Shown here one piece after another: positions 10,044-18,480 of a stretch of 64,000 nucleotides of DNA. Each line of letters opens with the position of its first letter. The stretch's first letter is position 1. Under the pieces are notes generated by a model, which was not told where the DNA came from, did not search any database, and worked only from the letters and a program-made list of their open reading frames with translations. The stretch is from Niastella populi. GTDB lineage: Bacteria; Bacteroidota; Bacteroidia; Chitinophagales; Chitinophagaceae. Location of the stretch: the NCBI RefSeq assembly GCF_002078015.1, contig NZ_LWBP01000024.1, forward strand, positions 59,056 through 123,055, written 5' to 3'. A program made the position numbers and the translations under genes.

Positions 10044-11195
10044 ATGAAGCACAGGTCTTATTCTATCAAAGCGATTGTCCTATTATTGGGAGCGTCGGTA
10101 TTGTCATGCAGCAAAAGCGGCAACGGTCAATCTACCCCCGACCCTGTAACGCCACAGCAGGTGTCGTTTACATCGAATGACGCTACCTCGGCATACAATG
10201 ATTTCAATAAACATCTTTTCGATCCTAACAGGAAGATCTATTACCGCGCTTCGGATAAAAGCGGAACCGGCGCTATCTGGACGCAAGCCATTTATTTCGA
10301 TATGGCCATGAACGCCTGGAAGCGTACAAAGGATACTAAATACAGGCAGTTGATTGAAGATATTTACAATGGCAATGCCATGGAGTATAACAATTACAAC
10401 TGGAAAGACGATATTAAATGGTTTATCTGGGACGATATGATGTGGTGGATCATTTCGCTTGCCAGGGCGTATGAATTAACCGGAGAGCAGAAGTATCTCG
10501 ATCATTCGATAAAAGGATTCAATTTCGTATGGTATGGCGATGCCTCCATTGGCCGGCAGGGATCGCATGAATCGAACGGCGGCATGGAGTGGGACTGGCA
10601 CCGGCGCGGAAAAACCGCCTGTATCAATTTTCCTACCATCATAGCCGCTATGACCCTGTATAATATTACAAAAGAAACCGATTATGTTGCCAAAGCGAAG
10701 GAAGTATATGGCTGGGCAAAACCTAATTTATTCGATGCTTCTAACGGGCGCGTGGCCGATCATAAGGTCGACAACAACCCAACCAACTGGACGCTGCATA
10801 CCTATAACCAGGCTACTTTTATCGGTGCTGCGGTGATGTTGTATAATCACACCAAAGAAGTTTCGTATTTGAACGATGCGGTACTGGCGGCTGATTATAC
10901 AAAAAATAATATGAGCGATGCAAAAGGTATTCTGCCTTATGAAACCGGCGAAGAGCAGGGCATTTACAATGCCATCCTGGCCCAGTACATGATCAGGCTT
11001 ATTGAAGATGGCAACAAACCGGAGTACATCGACTGGTTGCGGAAAAATATCAATACGGCATATGGAAACCGCAACAGCACCACGGGTTTAATGGGAAAGA
11101 ACTATAAGGTTGCCCCTGCAGCAGGTGCACCTGTTTCCTGCTATGATGCCAGCAGTATTCCTGCCCTGATGCAGGTGATACCACCCGCAGAATAA
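10044..11195 (+). CDS. GH76 endo-alpha-1,6-mannanase, lipoprotein
   Basis: A 383-residue lipoprotein (lipobox LSC at Cys22). The sequence matches glycoside hydrolase family 76: the tandem catalytic aspartates lie in FIWDDMMWW (Asp130, Asp131), with the expected (alpha/alpha)6 aromatic motifs WTQAIYFDMAM and NWTLHTYNQATFIGA. Family 76 enzymes cut the alpha-1,6-mannan backbone of yeast or mycobacterial mannan. Lipidation suggests display on the cell surface. The gene begins with a good Shine-Dalgarno-like AAGG and precedes GH92, which would trim mannose side chains. Confidence 0.92.
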   Translation: MKHRSYSIKAIVLLLGASVLSCSKSGNGQSTPDPVTPQQVSFTSNDATSAYNDFNKHLFDPNRKIYYRASDKSGTGAIWTQAIYFDMAMNAWKRTKDTKYRQLIEDIYNGNAMEYNNYNWKDDIKWFIWDDMMWWIISLARAYELTGEQKYLDHSIKGFNFVWYGDASIGRQGSHESNGGMEWDWHRRGKTACINFPTIIAAMTLYNITKETDYVAKAKEVYGWAKPNLFDASNGRVADHKVDNNPTNWTLHTYNQATFIGAAVMLYNHTKEVSYLNDAVLAADYTKNNMSDAKGILPYETGEEQGIYNAILAQYMIRLIEDGNKPEYIDWLRKNINTAYGNRNSTTGLMGKNYKVAPAAGAPVSCYDASSIPALMQVIPPAE

Positions 11196-11205
11196 AAGCC
11201 TGTTG

Positions 11206-11252
11206 AGGTGTGCCACACTTCTTGGCGATGTTGGCTTAAGTATGGTACACCT
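11206..11252. repeat. Dispersed palindrome, copy A (GTGTGCCACAC family)
   Basis: AGGTGTGCCACACTT (11206-11220) pairs with AAGTATGGTACACCT (11238-11252), two mismatches, 17-base loop. One of four related hairpins in this window, all between enzyme genes. It begins 10 bases after the GH76 stop. Confidence 0.7.
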
Positions 11253-11285
11253 TATTGATTGCTAATTGTATTTATTGCCTGTTGA

Positions 11286-11326
11286 GATGTGCCACACTGG
11301 TGAACTTAGCATATGTGTGGCACACC
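11286..11326. repeat. Dispersed palindrome, copy B (GTGTGCCACAC family)
   Basis: GATGTGCCACAC (11286-11297) pairs with GTGTGGCACACC (11315-11326), one wobble. It is preceded by TGTTGAGATG, much like the TGTTGAGGTG before copy A, so the two copies form a direct duplication about 80 bases apart in front of GH92. Confidence 0.7.
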
Positions 11327-11364
11327 CTGTTATTGCTTATTGTATATCGTCAATTGATTTACCC

Positions 11365-13626
11365 ATGAAATGGAAGCTCACGTTATTTTTTCTCTTTTGC
11401 CTGACTATAGTACGCTCCCAGCCCAACCTGGTGAAATATGTAAACACCCTGCAGGGCACCAACAGCAGTTTTGAACTAACCCGCGGCAATACCTATCCCA
11501 CAACAGCCCTGCCGTTCGGTATGCATACATGGACGGCCCAAACGGGTAAGAATGGCGATGGCTGGAAATATCAGTATAAGAAAAACACCATCCGTGGTTT
11601 TCAACAGGCGCACCAGTGTAGTTCCTGGACGAACGATTATGCTGTATTTTCTTTTATGCCTGTTACCGGCAACCTGGTGGTGAATGAAGATGCCCGCGCA
11701 ACATCTTTCAAACATGATAATGAAAAGGCGGGCCCCGATTATTACCGCGTTCAGCTCGATAATGGCATTACCACCGAAATAACACCGGTGGAGCGGGGCG
11801 CGCACCTGCGCTTTTCATTCCCCAAAAAACAGAACAGTTATCTGGTCCTGGATGGCTATACCAAAATGAGCATGGTAAAGATCATTCCTGCAGAGCGGAA
11901 GATCATTGGCTATGTGAACAACGGCCATTACCGCACAGATAATTTCAGGAATTATTTTGTAGCGGTTTTCGATAAACCTTTTAAGGCCTGGGGCACCTGG
12001 GAAAACCGTAAGAATACCATGCAGCCCGATACACTAACCGCCGAAGGAGAAGGGAAGGGCGCTTACATTCAATTCAAAGCAGGCGAAACCGTACAGGTAA
12101 AAGTGGCTTCTTCATATATAAGTACTGAACAGGCGGAGCTGAATCTGCAAACGGAACTGGGGTCGTTTAAAAGCTTTGACGATACAAGGAAAGCCGCTAA
12201 CACCGCCTGGAACAAATATTTGTCGAAGATCGTGGTGGAAGGCGATTCGGAAGCTGACAAAGCAACTTTTTATTCCTGTTTTTTCAGGGCCAGTTTGTTC
12301 TCACGGCAATTTTTCGAATACGACAAAGACGGAAAACCGTACTATTTCAGTCCGTACGACGGTAAAATACATTACGGCTACCTGTATACCGATACCGGTT
12401 TCTGGGATACCTTCCGGGCACAGTTCCCTTTGAATACCATTCTGCACCCAACCATGCATGGGCGTTATATGCAGGCTTTGCTCGATGCGTATGATCAATG
12501 CGGATGGCTGCCGGCCTGGTCGTTTCCCGGCGAAGGCGGCAGCATGATCGGCAACCATGCCATCTCGCTGTTGACCGATGCGTGGGTGAAGGGTATTCGC
12601 ACTTTCGATGCACAAAAAGCATTATATGCTTATTTACACGAAGCAACGAACAAAGGCCCCTGGGGGCCCGCGAACGGGCGGCATGGATGGAAAGAATATT
12701 TCCAGTTAGGTTATGTTCCTTATCCAGAATATGGCGAGGCAACAGCCAAAACGCTCGAATATGCCTACGACGATTTTTGCGGTTACCAGTTGGCAAAGGA
12801 AGTGAATGCCCCTTTTTATAAAGATATTTTCGGCCGCCAGGTGTACAACTACCGCAATGTGTTCGATAGCAGTACCGGTTTTATGCGCGGCCGCAACCGC
12901 AAAGGCGAGTGGCTGCCAAAATTCGATGCTACCGAGTGGGGCGGCCCTTATACCGAGGGTTGCGCCTGGCACTGGCTGTGGTCGGTGTTTCATGATGTGG
13001 AAGGGTTGATAGGGCTGGTGGGCGGCGATGATAAATTTGTTGCCAAACTAGACAGCGTTTTTACCATGCCCAATACATTTAAGGTAGGTACGTACGGTTA
13101 TGCCATTCATGAAATGACCGAAATGGCCATGGCTAACATGGGACAATATGCGCACGGTAACCAGCCTATACAACACATGGTATACCTGTATAATTATGCC
13201 GGGGCTCCCTGGAAGGCGCAGTATCATGCGCGTGAAATAATGAAGAAGCTGTACAATGCAACGGAGAATGGCTACCCGGGTGATGAAGACCAGGGACAAA
13301 CCTCCTCCTGGTATGTATTGAGTGCGCTGGGTTTTTATAGTGTATGCCCGGGTACCGATGAATATGTGATAGGCAGCCCATTATTTAAGAAAGTGACCAT
13401 TACGCTCGAGAATGGAAAGCAGTTTGTTATAAAAGCAAATGGCAACAGCGACAAAAATGTATACATCCAAAACGCTTCGCTTAATGGTTCGGTATATGAT
13501 AAAAACTTTATTCGTCATAGCGATATCGTAAATGGCGGTGTACTGGAATTCAATATGGGCGACCGGCCGCAGACCGGCAGGGGAACAACGCCCGCCGACC
13601 GGCCTTTTTCGTTGTCGGTGAAGTAA
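11365..13626 (+). CDS. GH92 alpha-mannosidase, secreted
   Basis: A 753-residue protein with a signal peptide (MKWKLTLFFLFCLTIVRS). Glycoside hydrolase family 92 hallmarks: YVNTLQGTNSSFELTRGN with PFGMHTW at the start of the beta-sandwich, GFWDTFRAQFP, the catalytic-acid region YAIHEMTEMAMA, GNQPIQHMVYLYNYAG, and the catalytic-base and calcium region YPGDEDQGQTSSWYVLSALG. These calcium-dependent enzymes remove terminal alpha-mannose. The open frame extends 33 codons upstream, but that stretch carries a palindromic repeat, so the ATG at 11365 in front of the signal peptide is taken as the start. It completes the alpha-mannan PUL with GH76. Confidence 0.94.
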   Translation: MKWKLTLFFLFCLTIVRSQPNLVKYVNTLQGTNSSFELTRGNTYPTTALPFGMHTWTAQTGKNGDGWKYQYKKNTIRGFQQAHQCSSWTNDYAVFSFMPVTGNLVVNEDARATSFKHDNEKAGPDYYRVQLDNGITTEITPVERGAHLRFSFPKKQNSYLVLDGYTKMSMVKIIPAERKIIGYVNNGHYRTDNFRNYFVAVFDKPFKAWGTWENRKNTMQPDTLTAEGEGKGAYIQFKAGETVQVKVASSYISTEQAELNLQTELGSFKSFDDTRKAANTAWNKYLSKIVVEGDSEADKATFYSCFFRASLFSRQFFEYDKDGKPYYFSPYDGKIHYGYLYTDTGFWDTFRAQFPLNTILHPTMHGRYMQALLDAYDQCGWLPAWSFPGEGGSMIGNHAISLLTDAWVKGIRTFDAQKALYAYLHEATNKGPWGPANGRHGWKEYFQLGYVPYPEYGEATAKTLEYAYDDFCGYQLAKEVNAPFYKDIFGRQVYNYRNVFDSSTGFMRGRNRKGEWLPKFDATEWGGPYTEGCAWHWLWSVFHDVEGLIGLVGGDDKFVAKLDSVFTMPNTFKVGTYGYAIHEMTEMAMANMGQYAHGNQPIQHMVYLYNYAGAPWKAQYHAREIMKKLYNATENGYPGDEDQGQTSSWYVLSALGFYSVCPGTDEYVIGSPLFKKVTITLENGKQFVIKANGNSDKNVYIQNASLNGSVYDKNFIRHSDIVNGGVLEFNMGDRPQTGRGTTPADRPFSLSVK

Positions 13627-13878
13627 TTGAAGACCTGTCCCAACTTGCCGGGGTGCGCCATAAGTTGAGGCGCTCTTTGAAGGGTTGGTATATTTACTGT
13701 TGCTCATAGTGTAATAACGATGCGCAAAAGTGTTAGTACGCAATTTTGCAGAATGCATTTACTAGTGTGCTGAAACTCAATAGCGGGCTTTTTAATAGTG
13801 TTGCCAGGACAATAAACAGGCATCATTTTTGGATACTTCAGTAGCAACCATTATTGAATAACCGCTATTGAGAACACT

Positions 13879-14415
13879 TTGCCACTATCTGATAAGATAT
13901 TAGTATCAAAAATTATTGCTACGAACGAATTCACCAGCTTCATCGATGCTGCGCGAAAATATTGTTCGTTTATTGAATCTTACGAAGCGGAAACACCCCG
14001 GCATTTTATCCTTCTTTCTCAAAATCATTTGCTTTCCCTGTACAACCTGGGGAACCTGATCATGCTGACGGAAGAGAAAAGCGATAAGAAGTTTGATGTT
14101 AAGCTCGATGATCAGGAGTTTCAGAAATCACTTCATTTTATTGCCGATCGTTTATGGGATTACCGTTATTACTGGTATGTGTTCGACCCTACGGTAAAGA
14201 AAAAAGATACGGGCATCGTTTATGGCGATCTGTATGAAGATCTGGGTTCTATATATAAATACCTTAAAAATTCGCTGCTGTTATATGGCATGAAATCTTC
14301 CGATGCCAAGCAGAATGCGGTGTGGGATTTCAAATGGAACTTCGATACACATTGGAGCGGGCATTGCGCCAATGCCATTTGCGCCATTCATTACTTTCTG
14401 CAAAAGGGCAGGTAA
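13879..14415 (+). CDS. DUF5063-like conserved protein
   Basis: A 178-residue soluble, helical, aromatic-rich protein (AARKYCSFIESYE, LWDYRYYWYVFDP, DLYEDLGSIYKYL, WDFKWNFDTHWSGHCANA). This pattern matches the uncharacterised DUF5063 family of Bacteroidota. No signal peptide or catalytic motif is visible. Only a TTG is available near the 5' end (an in-frame stop lies at 13855), so the start is uncertain. It converges on GH36 and shares a hairpin terminator with it. Function unknown. Confidence 0.75.
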   Translation: MPLSDKILVSKIIATNEFTSFIDAARKYCSFIESYEAETPRHFILLSQNHLLSLYNLGNLIMLTEEKSDKKFDVKLDDQEFQKSLHFIADRLWDYRYYWYVFDPTVKKKDTGIVYGDLYEDLGSIYKYLKNSLLLYGMKSSDAKQNAVWDFKWNFDTHWSGHCANAICAIHYFLQKGR

Positions 14416-14507
14416 ACGCTTGCAGGCGGCCCGATTTCGATCCTCAGTTCATACTTACCGATTGATTTCAGTAAGACGGAACAGCTTCCATTTTTTTGAA
14501 CGGCCCA

Positions 14508-14542
14508 TTCAAAATTACGGAATGGGGTTCCATAATTTTGAA
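14508..14542. terminator. Bidirectional terminator between DUF5063 and GH36
   Basis: TTCAAAATTACGGAA (14508-14522) pairs with TTCCATAATTTTGAA (14528-14542), 14 of 15 bases, with a TTTTTTT run to the left (14492-14498) that would serve the minus-strand gene. It lies in the gap between two convergent genes. Confidence 0.65.
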
Positions 14543-14556
14543 CACCCATTAGCAAA

Positions 14557-16713
14557 TTATTCTTCCGTTATCTCATACACATTACTGGTTAGCGACAAAA
14601 CTTTTCCGGGTGTAAGGTTCAGTCCCACTGTCATCAGGTAGTCGCCGGTGAACACTTTATCGTTATCAGGGTTGTTGGCCTTTGTTCCGGGGAACAGGTT
14701 GATCTCTTTAAACCGGTATTTCTTTTGCGCATCGAGGCCCTGGAGCTGAACCCGCGTAAAAATATCTTTCCGGCGTACGTTTAAAATATAATTGAAAAGA
14801 ATAGCCTTGCTTTTTTTATCGTTTACATACATAGTTACTGCGCGATTTTCTTCATAGGGTGAAATTATCCGGTACAGATCACCCTGCCATATAACGTCGT
14901 TGATGCGTTTGTAGGTTGTAACTGCCTCCTGGCTGAACTGCAGCTCCTGCGGGGTGAATTCATTTACCCGTATATCATAGCCAAGTTTCCCCGCCATGGC
15001 CACATCGGTCCTGAATTTTAGCGATTGTCCTTTACCCATGCTGGTTATATGCGCAGCCATCGTATTGGCGGGAAAGAAGTACGAATACCCCCATTGAATG
15101 AAAATGCGCTCGAGCCCGTCGGTATTGTCACTAGGCCAGAATTCGGTAAAATATTTCAACGCACCATAATCGGTGCGTCCGCCCCCGCCTGAGCATAACA
15201 TAATGGGCAGGTGCGGGTACCTGGCACGTATTCTGTCGAGCACTTTATATAAACACCGGGTGTATTCGATGAACAGGTGCGATTGTTTTTCTTTCAGGTA
15301 AGCAGAATATGCATTCGTCATGCTGCGGTTGCAATCCCATTTTATAAATGCCACACCCAGATTTTTGGTAAGCAGCCCATCAACGATCGAAAAAACAAAA
15401 TCCTGCACTTTAGGATTGGTAAGGTCCAGCACCAGTTGGTTGCGTGCGAGGTGCACTGCCCGGTTGGGCAGGCGTAAGATCCAGTCGGGGTGTTGCTGGT
15501 AAAGATCGCTTTTGGGGTTTACCATTTCCGGTTCCAACCAGATGCCGAATTTGATCCCGCGTTTTGTTGCTTCAGCTACCAGGCGCCCGATACCATTGGG
15601 CAACTTGCTTTTATTTTCCTGCCAGTCGCCCAAACCTGCCTTATCACTATCTCTTGGGAATGTATTGCCGAACCAGCCATCATCGAGCAGGAACAGGTCA
15701 ACCCCCAGTTGTTTGGCGCCATCGAACAATTCTATCAGTTTTGTTTCGTTGAAATTGAAATAGGTGGCTTCCCAGTTGTTCAATAACGTGAGGCGCGGGC
15801 TTTTTCCATCCAGCACGGCATAATTACGCGCCCAGCGGTGCAGGTTACGGCTGGCCTGTCCTTTACCCTGATTGCTATAGGTAAATATGAATTCCGGCGT
15901 GGTAAAGAGCTCACCAGGGTTTAATGTATAATCAGAAGCGAACGGGTTAATGCCCGAACGAAGACGCAGTTGATTGCGCTGATCTATTTCAAAGGTGAAC
16001 TGGAAATTGCCCGTCCAACCGAGGGTGCCGGCGATCAGTTCGCCACTGGTTTCAGTAGCCGGTTTGTCAAGCGAAAGAAAAAAAGCGGGCGTTTGGTAAA
16101 AATTGGTACGGGTGCCCAGTTTGCTTTCAATGTTTTTTATACCGTTTGTCAATTGCTCGTCAACCATATTTGCCTCGCGCGCCCAGTCGCCATGAAACTG
16201 GGTTAACCAATAAGTGCCGGCATTAAAGTGCAGCAGGGAAGAAGCGTATTGCGTTAACCGCACCGGCTTTTTTTCATGATGCTGAATGGTGGCGTTGCAG
16301 GTAATTACATCTTCATTAAAATACCCCCTGTATTGCAGTTGCACTTTTACCGGGTAAACGGGATCTTTTAAAATGATGTTGATATAGGAAACGTTTTCTT
16401 TTTGTTCAGTGGTGTGTGATGCATATTCCAGTTCAAGCGACGGATTGCCATCGGCATGAACCATCCTGATGGCCGGTTCAAACTGGTTTTCCATTCCGCC
16501 GGTGAGATATACTTCGCGACCGCCCGATAACTTTTCAAGATCGCCAGGGGAGGTTAATCGCGCACCGAGGTACGACTGGTATAGCCGGTGATTATTGCCA
16601 ACCGTCAATACCAGGTGAGTGTTTTTTGTTTGCAATACAATAGACGCCTGCGATTGGGACAATACAACCACGAAAATGAAATTACAGATAAACAGGAGTG
16701 AATATTTTATCAT
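14557..16713 (-). CDS. GH36 alpha-galactosidase, secreted
   Basis: A 718-residue protein with a signal peptide (MIKYSLLFICNFIFVVVLS). The N-terminal beta-supersandwich (FHGDWAREANMVDEQL) is followed by a TIM barrel with the family motifs LFLLDDGWFG, KFGIWLEPEMVNP, the nucleophile region FIKWDCNRS (Asp near residue 460) and the acid/base region FWPSDNTDGLER. GH36 enzymes release terminal alpha-galactose. The frame extends 25 codons further upstream, but the ATG at 16713 directly precedes the signal peptide. It is alone on its strand here and is not obviously part of either PUL. Confidence 0.93.
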   Translation of the reverse strand: MIKYSLLFICNFIFVVVLSQSQASIVLQTKNTHLVLTVGNNHRLYQSYLGARLTSPGDLEKLSGGREVYLTGGMENQFEPAIRMVHADGNPSLELEYASHTTEQKENVSYINIILKDPVYPVKVQLQYRGYFNEDVITCNATIQHHEKKPVRLTQYASSLLHFNAGTYWLTQFHGDWAREANMVDEQLTNGIKNIESKLGTRTNFYQTPAFFLSLDKPATETSGELIAGTLGWTGNFQFTFEIDQRNQLRLRSGINPFASDYTLNPGELFTTPEFIFTYSNQGKGQASRNLHRWARNYAVLDGKSPRLTLLNNWEATYFNFNETKLIELFDGAKQLGVDLFLLDDGWFGNTFPRDSDKAGLGDWQENKSKLPNGIGRLVAEATKRGIKFGIWLEPEMVNPKSDLYQQHPDWILRLPNRAVHLARNQLVLDLTNPKVQDFVFSIVDGLLTKNLGVAFIKWDCNRSMTNAYSAYLKEKQSHLFIEYTRCLYKVLDRIRARYPHLPIMLCSGGGGRTDYGALKYFTEFWPSDNTDGLERIFIQWGYSYFFPANTMAAHITSMGKGQSLKFRTDVAMAGKLGYDIRVNEFTPQELQFSQEAVTTYKRINDVIWQGDLYRIISPYEENRAVTMYVNDKKSKAILFNYILNVRRKDIFTRVQLQGLDAQKKYRFKEINLFPGTKANNPDNDKVFTGDYLMTVGLNLTPGKVLSLTSNVYEITEE

Positions 16714-16882
16714 AATACCAAGGCCTCTCGGGTTAAAAAAACTGTTTATACAAAGGAAGGAAACCAGCCTGTCATGCACAGGCAGCACGTTGCCTATTTA
16801 TTCAACGATATTGGCATGGCGCTTTTGAAAATTAATCCGTTTATACAGGAGCGATTTGTAGATTTGAGTTTATTGCAACAAT

Positions 16883-17350
16883 ATGGGAATAGAAATAGAA
16901 CGCAAGTTTCTCGTAAAAAAAGACAAATGGGCGCAGGTGGTGAAAACGGAAAGATCGCTTTTCCGGCAGGGGTATATCGTATCGGACCCGCAGAAAACCA
17001 TCAGGGTGCGGCTTACCGATACCGGTGGGTTTATAACAATAAAAGGTAAAACCATTGGCGCTGCCCGGCCCGAATTTGAATATCCTATCCCGGCTGCGGA
17101 TGCACAGCAGTTGCTCGACGATTTTTGTTATGCAGAACTTAGTAAGGTAAGGTATTTCATTCCCCATGATGGCCACACCTGGGAAGTGGATGAGTTTTTA
17201 GGCAGGAACGAAGGACTGATCGTTGCGGAAATAGAGCTCGATGCGGAAGATGAGAAATTTTCTCTTCCCGATTGGATCGATAAAGAAGTGACCAGTGAGA
17301 AGAAGTACACCAATTCGAATTTATCGGTGAACCCTTTTAACAATTGGTAA
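16883..17350 (+). CDS. CYTH-domain (triphosphate tunnel metalloenzyme) protein
   Basis: A 155-residue cytoplasmic protein opening with the diagnostic EIERKFLV (residues 4-11). The tunnel strands follow: TIRVRLTD, GFITIKGK, EFEYPIP, KVRYFIPHDGHTWEVDEFLG, GLIVAEIEL. CYTH proteins hydrolyse inorganic triphosphate or, less often, make cAMP; this short bacterial form is more likely a tripolyphosphatase. It is divergent from GH36 with 169 bases between starts, and no functional link is evident. Confidence 0.9.
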   Translation: MGIEIERKFLVKKDKWAQVVKTERSLFRQGYIVSDPQKTIRVRLTDTGGFITIKGKTIGAARPEFEYPIPAADAQQLLDDFCYAELSKVRYFIPHDGHTWEVDEFLGRNEGLIVAEIELDAEDEKFSLPDWIDKEVTSEKKYTNSNLSVNPFNNW

Positions 17351-17353
17351 AAT

Positions 17354-17587
17354 CGGCAAACGTGAAACGGCAAACCTCAACGCGGCTTACGTCGGCAAAC
17401 GTGAAACGGCAAACGTGAAAAAGTACCCTTTTTTTGTTTTCACTTTAAACGGCTTGGCTCGGGAGACGATGATAGCGAAATGTGAAACGGCAAACTTCTT
17501 CGGCAAATAGCAATAAATTTCGGGCGGCGCAAGTTCGTAAGTGAGTCGGAAATTAGCGAGCCCTTTCACGTTTGCCGTTTCACGTTT
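17354..17587. repeat. Repeat cluster built on the word CGGCAAACGTGAAA
   Basis: CGGCAAACGTGAAACGGC occurs at 17354 and 17393, a partial copy (GTGAAACGGCAAAC) at 17482, and an inverted copy at 17564-17587. A perfect 24-bp inverted repeat joins 17397-17420 and 17564-17587. A TTTTTTTTG run (17430-17437) lies between. The cluster fills the gap between the convergent CYTH and acidic-protein genes and may end transcription from both sides. Confidence 0.75.
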
Positions 17588-17621
17588 CGCGAGGCCATTG
17601 ACCATTCACCATTTACCACCA

Positions 17622-18233
17622 TTATTTCTCCTCATCGTCCCTTCTTCCTTCATTCAATGCATCCTTATCGCCGCCGCCCAAACTGTAATAATCATTTTCT
17701 TCATCATCGATCTCTTTCCGGGCATCTTCATCACCTGAGCGGGGTATATCCAGATCGTCGCCGGTACTGTCTTCATCAACAGCCGCTTCATTAAGGGGAT
17801 CACCCTCGAGATCGGTATCATCGAGGCCTTCTTTTCTAACCAGCTCATCTTCGTTCATATCCATGTCCTGATCCCGATCACCTAATAATGCCAGGTCTTC
17901 TTCCGTAACGTCTGCTTCGGTGCCCATTACAATATCTACATTGTCGTCTTCAGCCAGCAGGTCCTTTCCCTCACGAATACCTTCCTCATCATCAGAAGCA
18001 AAAGTGGTATTGCCCGGGCCTTCCGGCACATCGGCATTGGTTATTTTTTCCTGTTCGGGTGCTTCCGGCACATCGGGCATTTGAATATATGCGTTGCCGT
18101 CTTCTTCCAGTTGATCTTTCTTTCTCTTACTGGCCGTACCATCTTTAGGCGTGGCATTTTGTTGATCAGATTCCCCTTTATTATTGAGCTCCTCGTCGCG
18201 GAGCGGTTTTTTCGACGTTTTTGTTTTTGCCAT
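17622..18233 (-). CDS. Highly acidic low-complexity protein
   Basis: A 203-residue protein with a short basic head (MAKTKTSKKPLRDEE, then SKRKKDQ) and a body dominated by Asp and Glu (DEDSTGDDLDIPRSGDEDA, EIDDEENDYYSLGGGDKD). It has no signal peptide, no cysteine and no membrane segment, and is probably largely disordered. Acidic proteins with a similar YYSLGG tail are, from memory, common in Chitinophagaceae, but no function is known to me. The start at 18233 gives an ATG and a plausible N-terminus. It is divergent from the second SusC gene. Confidence 0.7.
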   Translation of the reverse strand: MAKTKTSKKPLRDEELNNKGESDQQNATPKDGTASKRKKDQLEEDGNAYIQMPDVPEAPEQEKITNADVPEGPGNTTFASDDEEGIREGKDLLAEDDNVDIVMGTEADVTEEDLALLGDRDQDMDMNEDELVRKEGLDDTDLEGDPLNEAAVDEDSTGDDLDIPRSGDEDARKEIDDEENDYYSLGGGDKDALNEGRRDDEEK

Positions 18234-18432
18234 AACGGGTGGTTTGCCAGTATGCCTGAAAAAACTATGCCCGGAGTCGACTTACGTAACTTACAGAGAA
18301 ACATGGCCATCCGTCCTTCCATACATGTTAAAATAGCTTACCATATTGTCAATTGAGCAAAATATACCATGCCAAATAGTTACGTACTTGCACATATTGC
18401 GTACTAAACTTTATTGTTAAAAAAGACGACTG

Positions 18433-18459
18433 TTATACCGTAGACTGCAAACGGTATAA
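18433..18459. promoter_or_regulatory. Inverted repeat just upstream of the second SusC gene
   Basis: TTATACCGT (18433-18441) and ACGGTATAA (18451-18459) are perfect 9-bp arms around a 9-base spacer, ending 21 bases before the SusC start. With no sigma/FecR pair next to this PUL, it is a candidate operator or leader hairpin. No regulator in the window can be assigned to it. Confidence 0.45.
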
Positions 18460-18480
18460 GCTGTTAAAACTAGCTGCTAT

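Noticed and set aside
11266..11364. Longer N-terminus for GH92
   Set aside because: This segment contains palindromic repeat copy B and no signal peptide; the ATG at 11365 is followed by a proper signal sequence.
17541..17738. 65-codon plus-strand frame
   Set aside because: It runs through the repeat cluster and then opposite the acidic-protein gene; no gene-like features.
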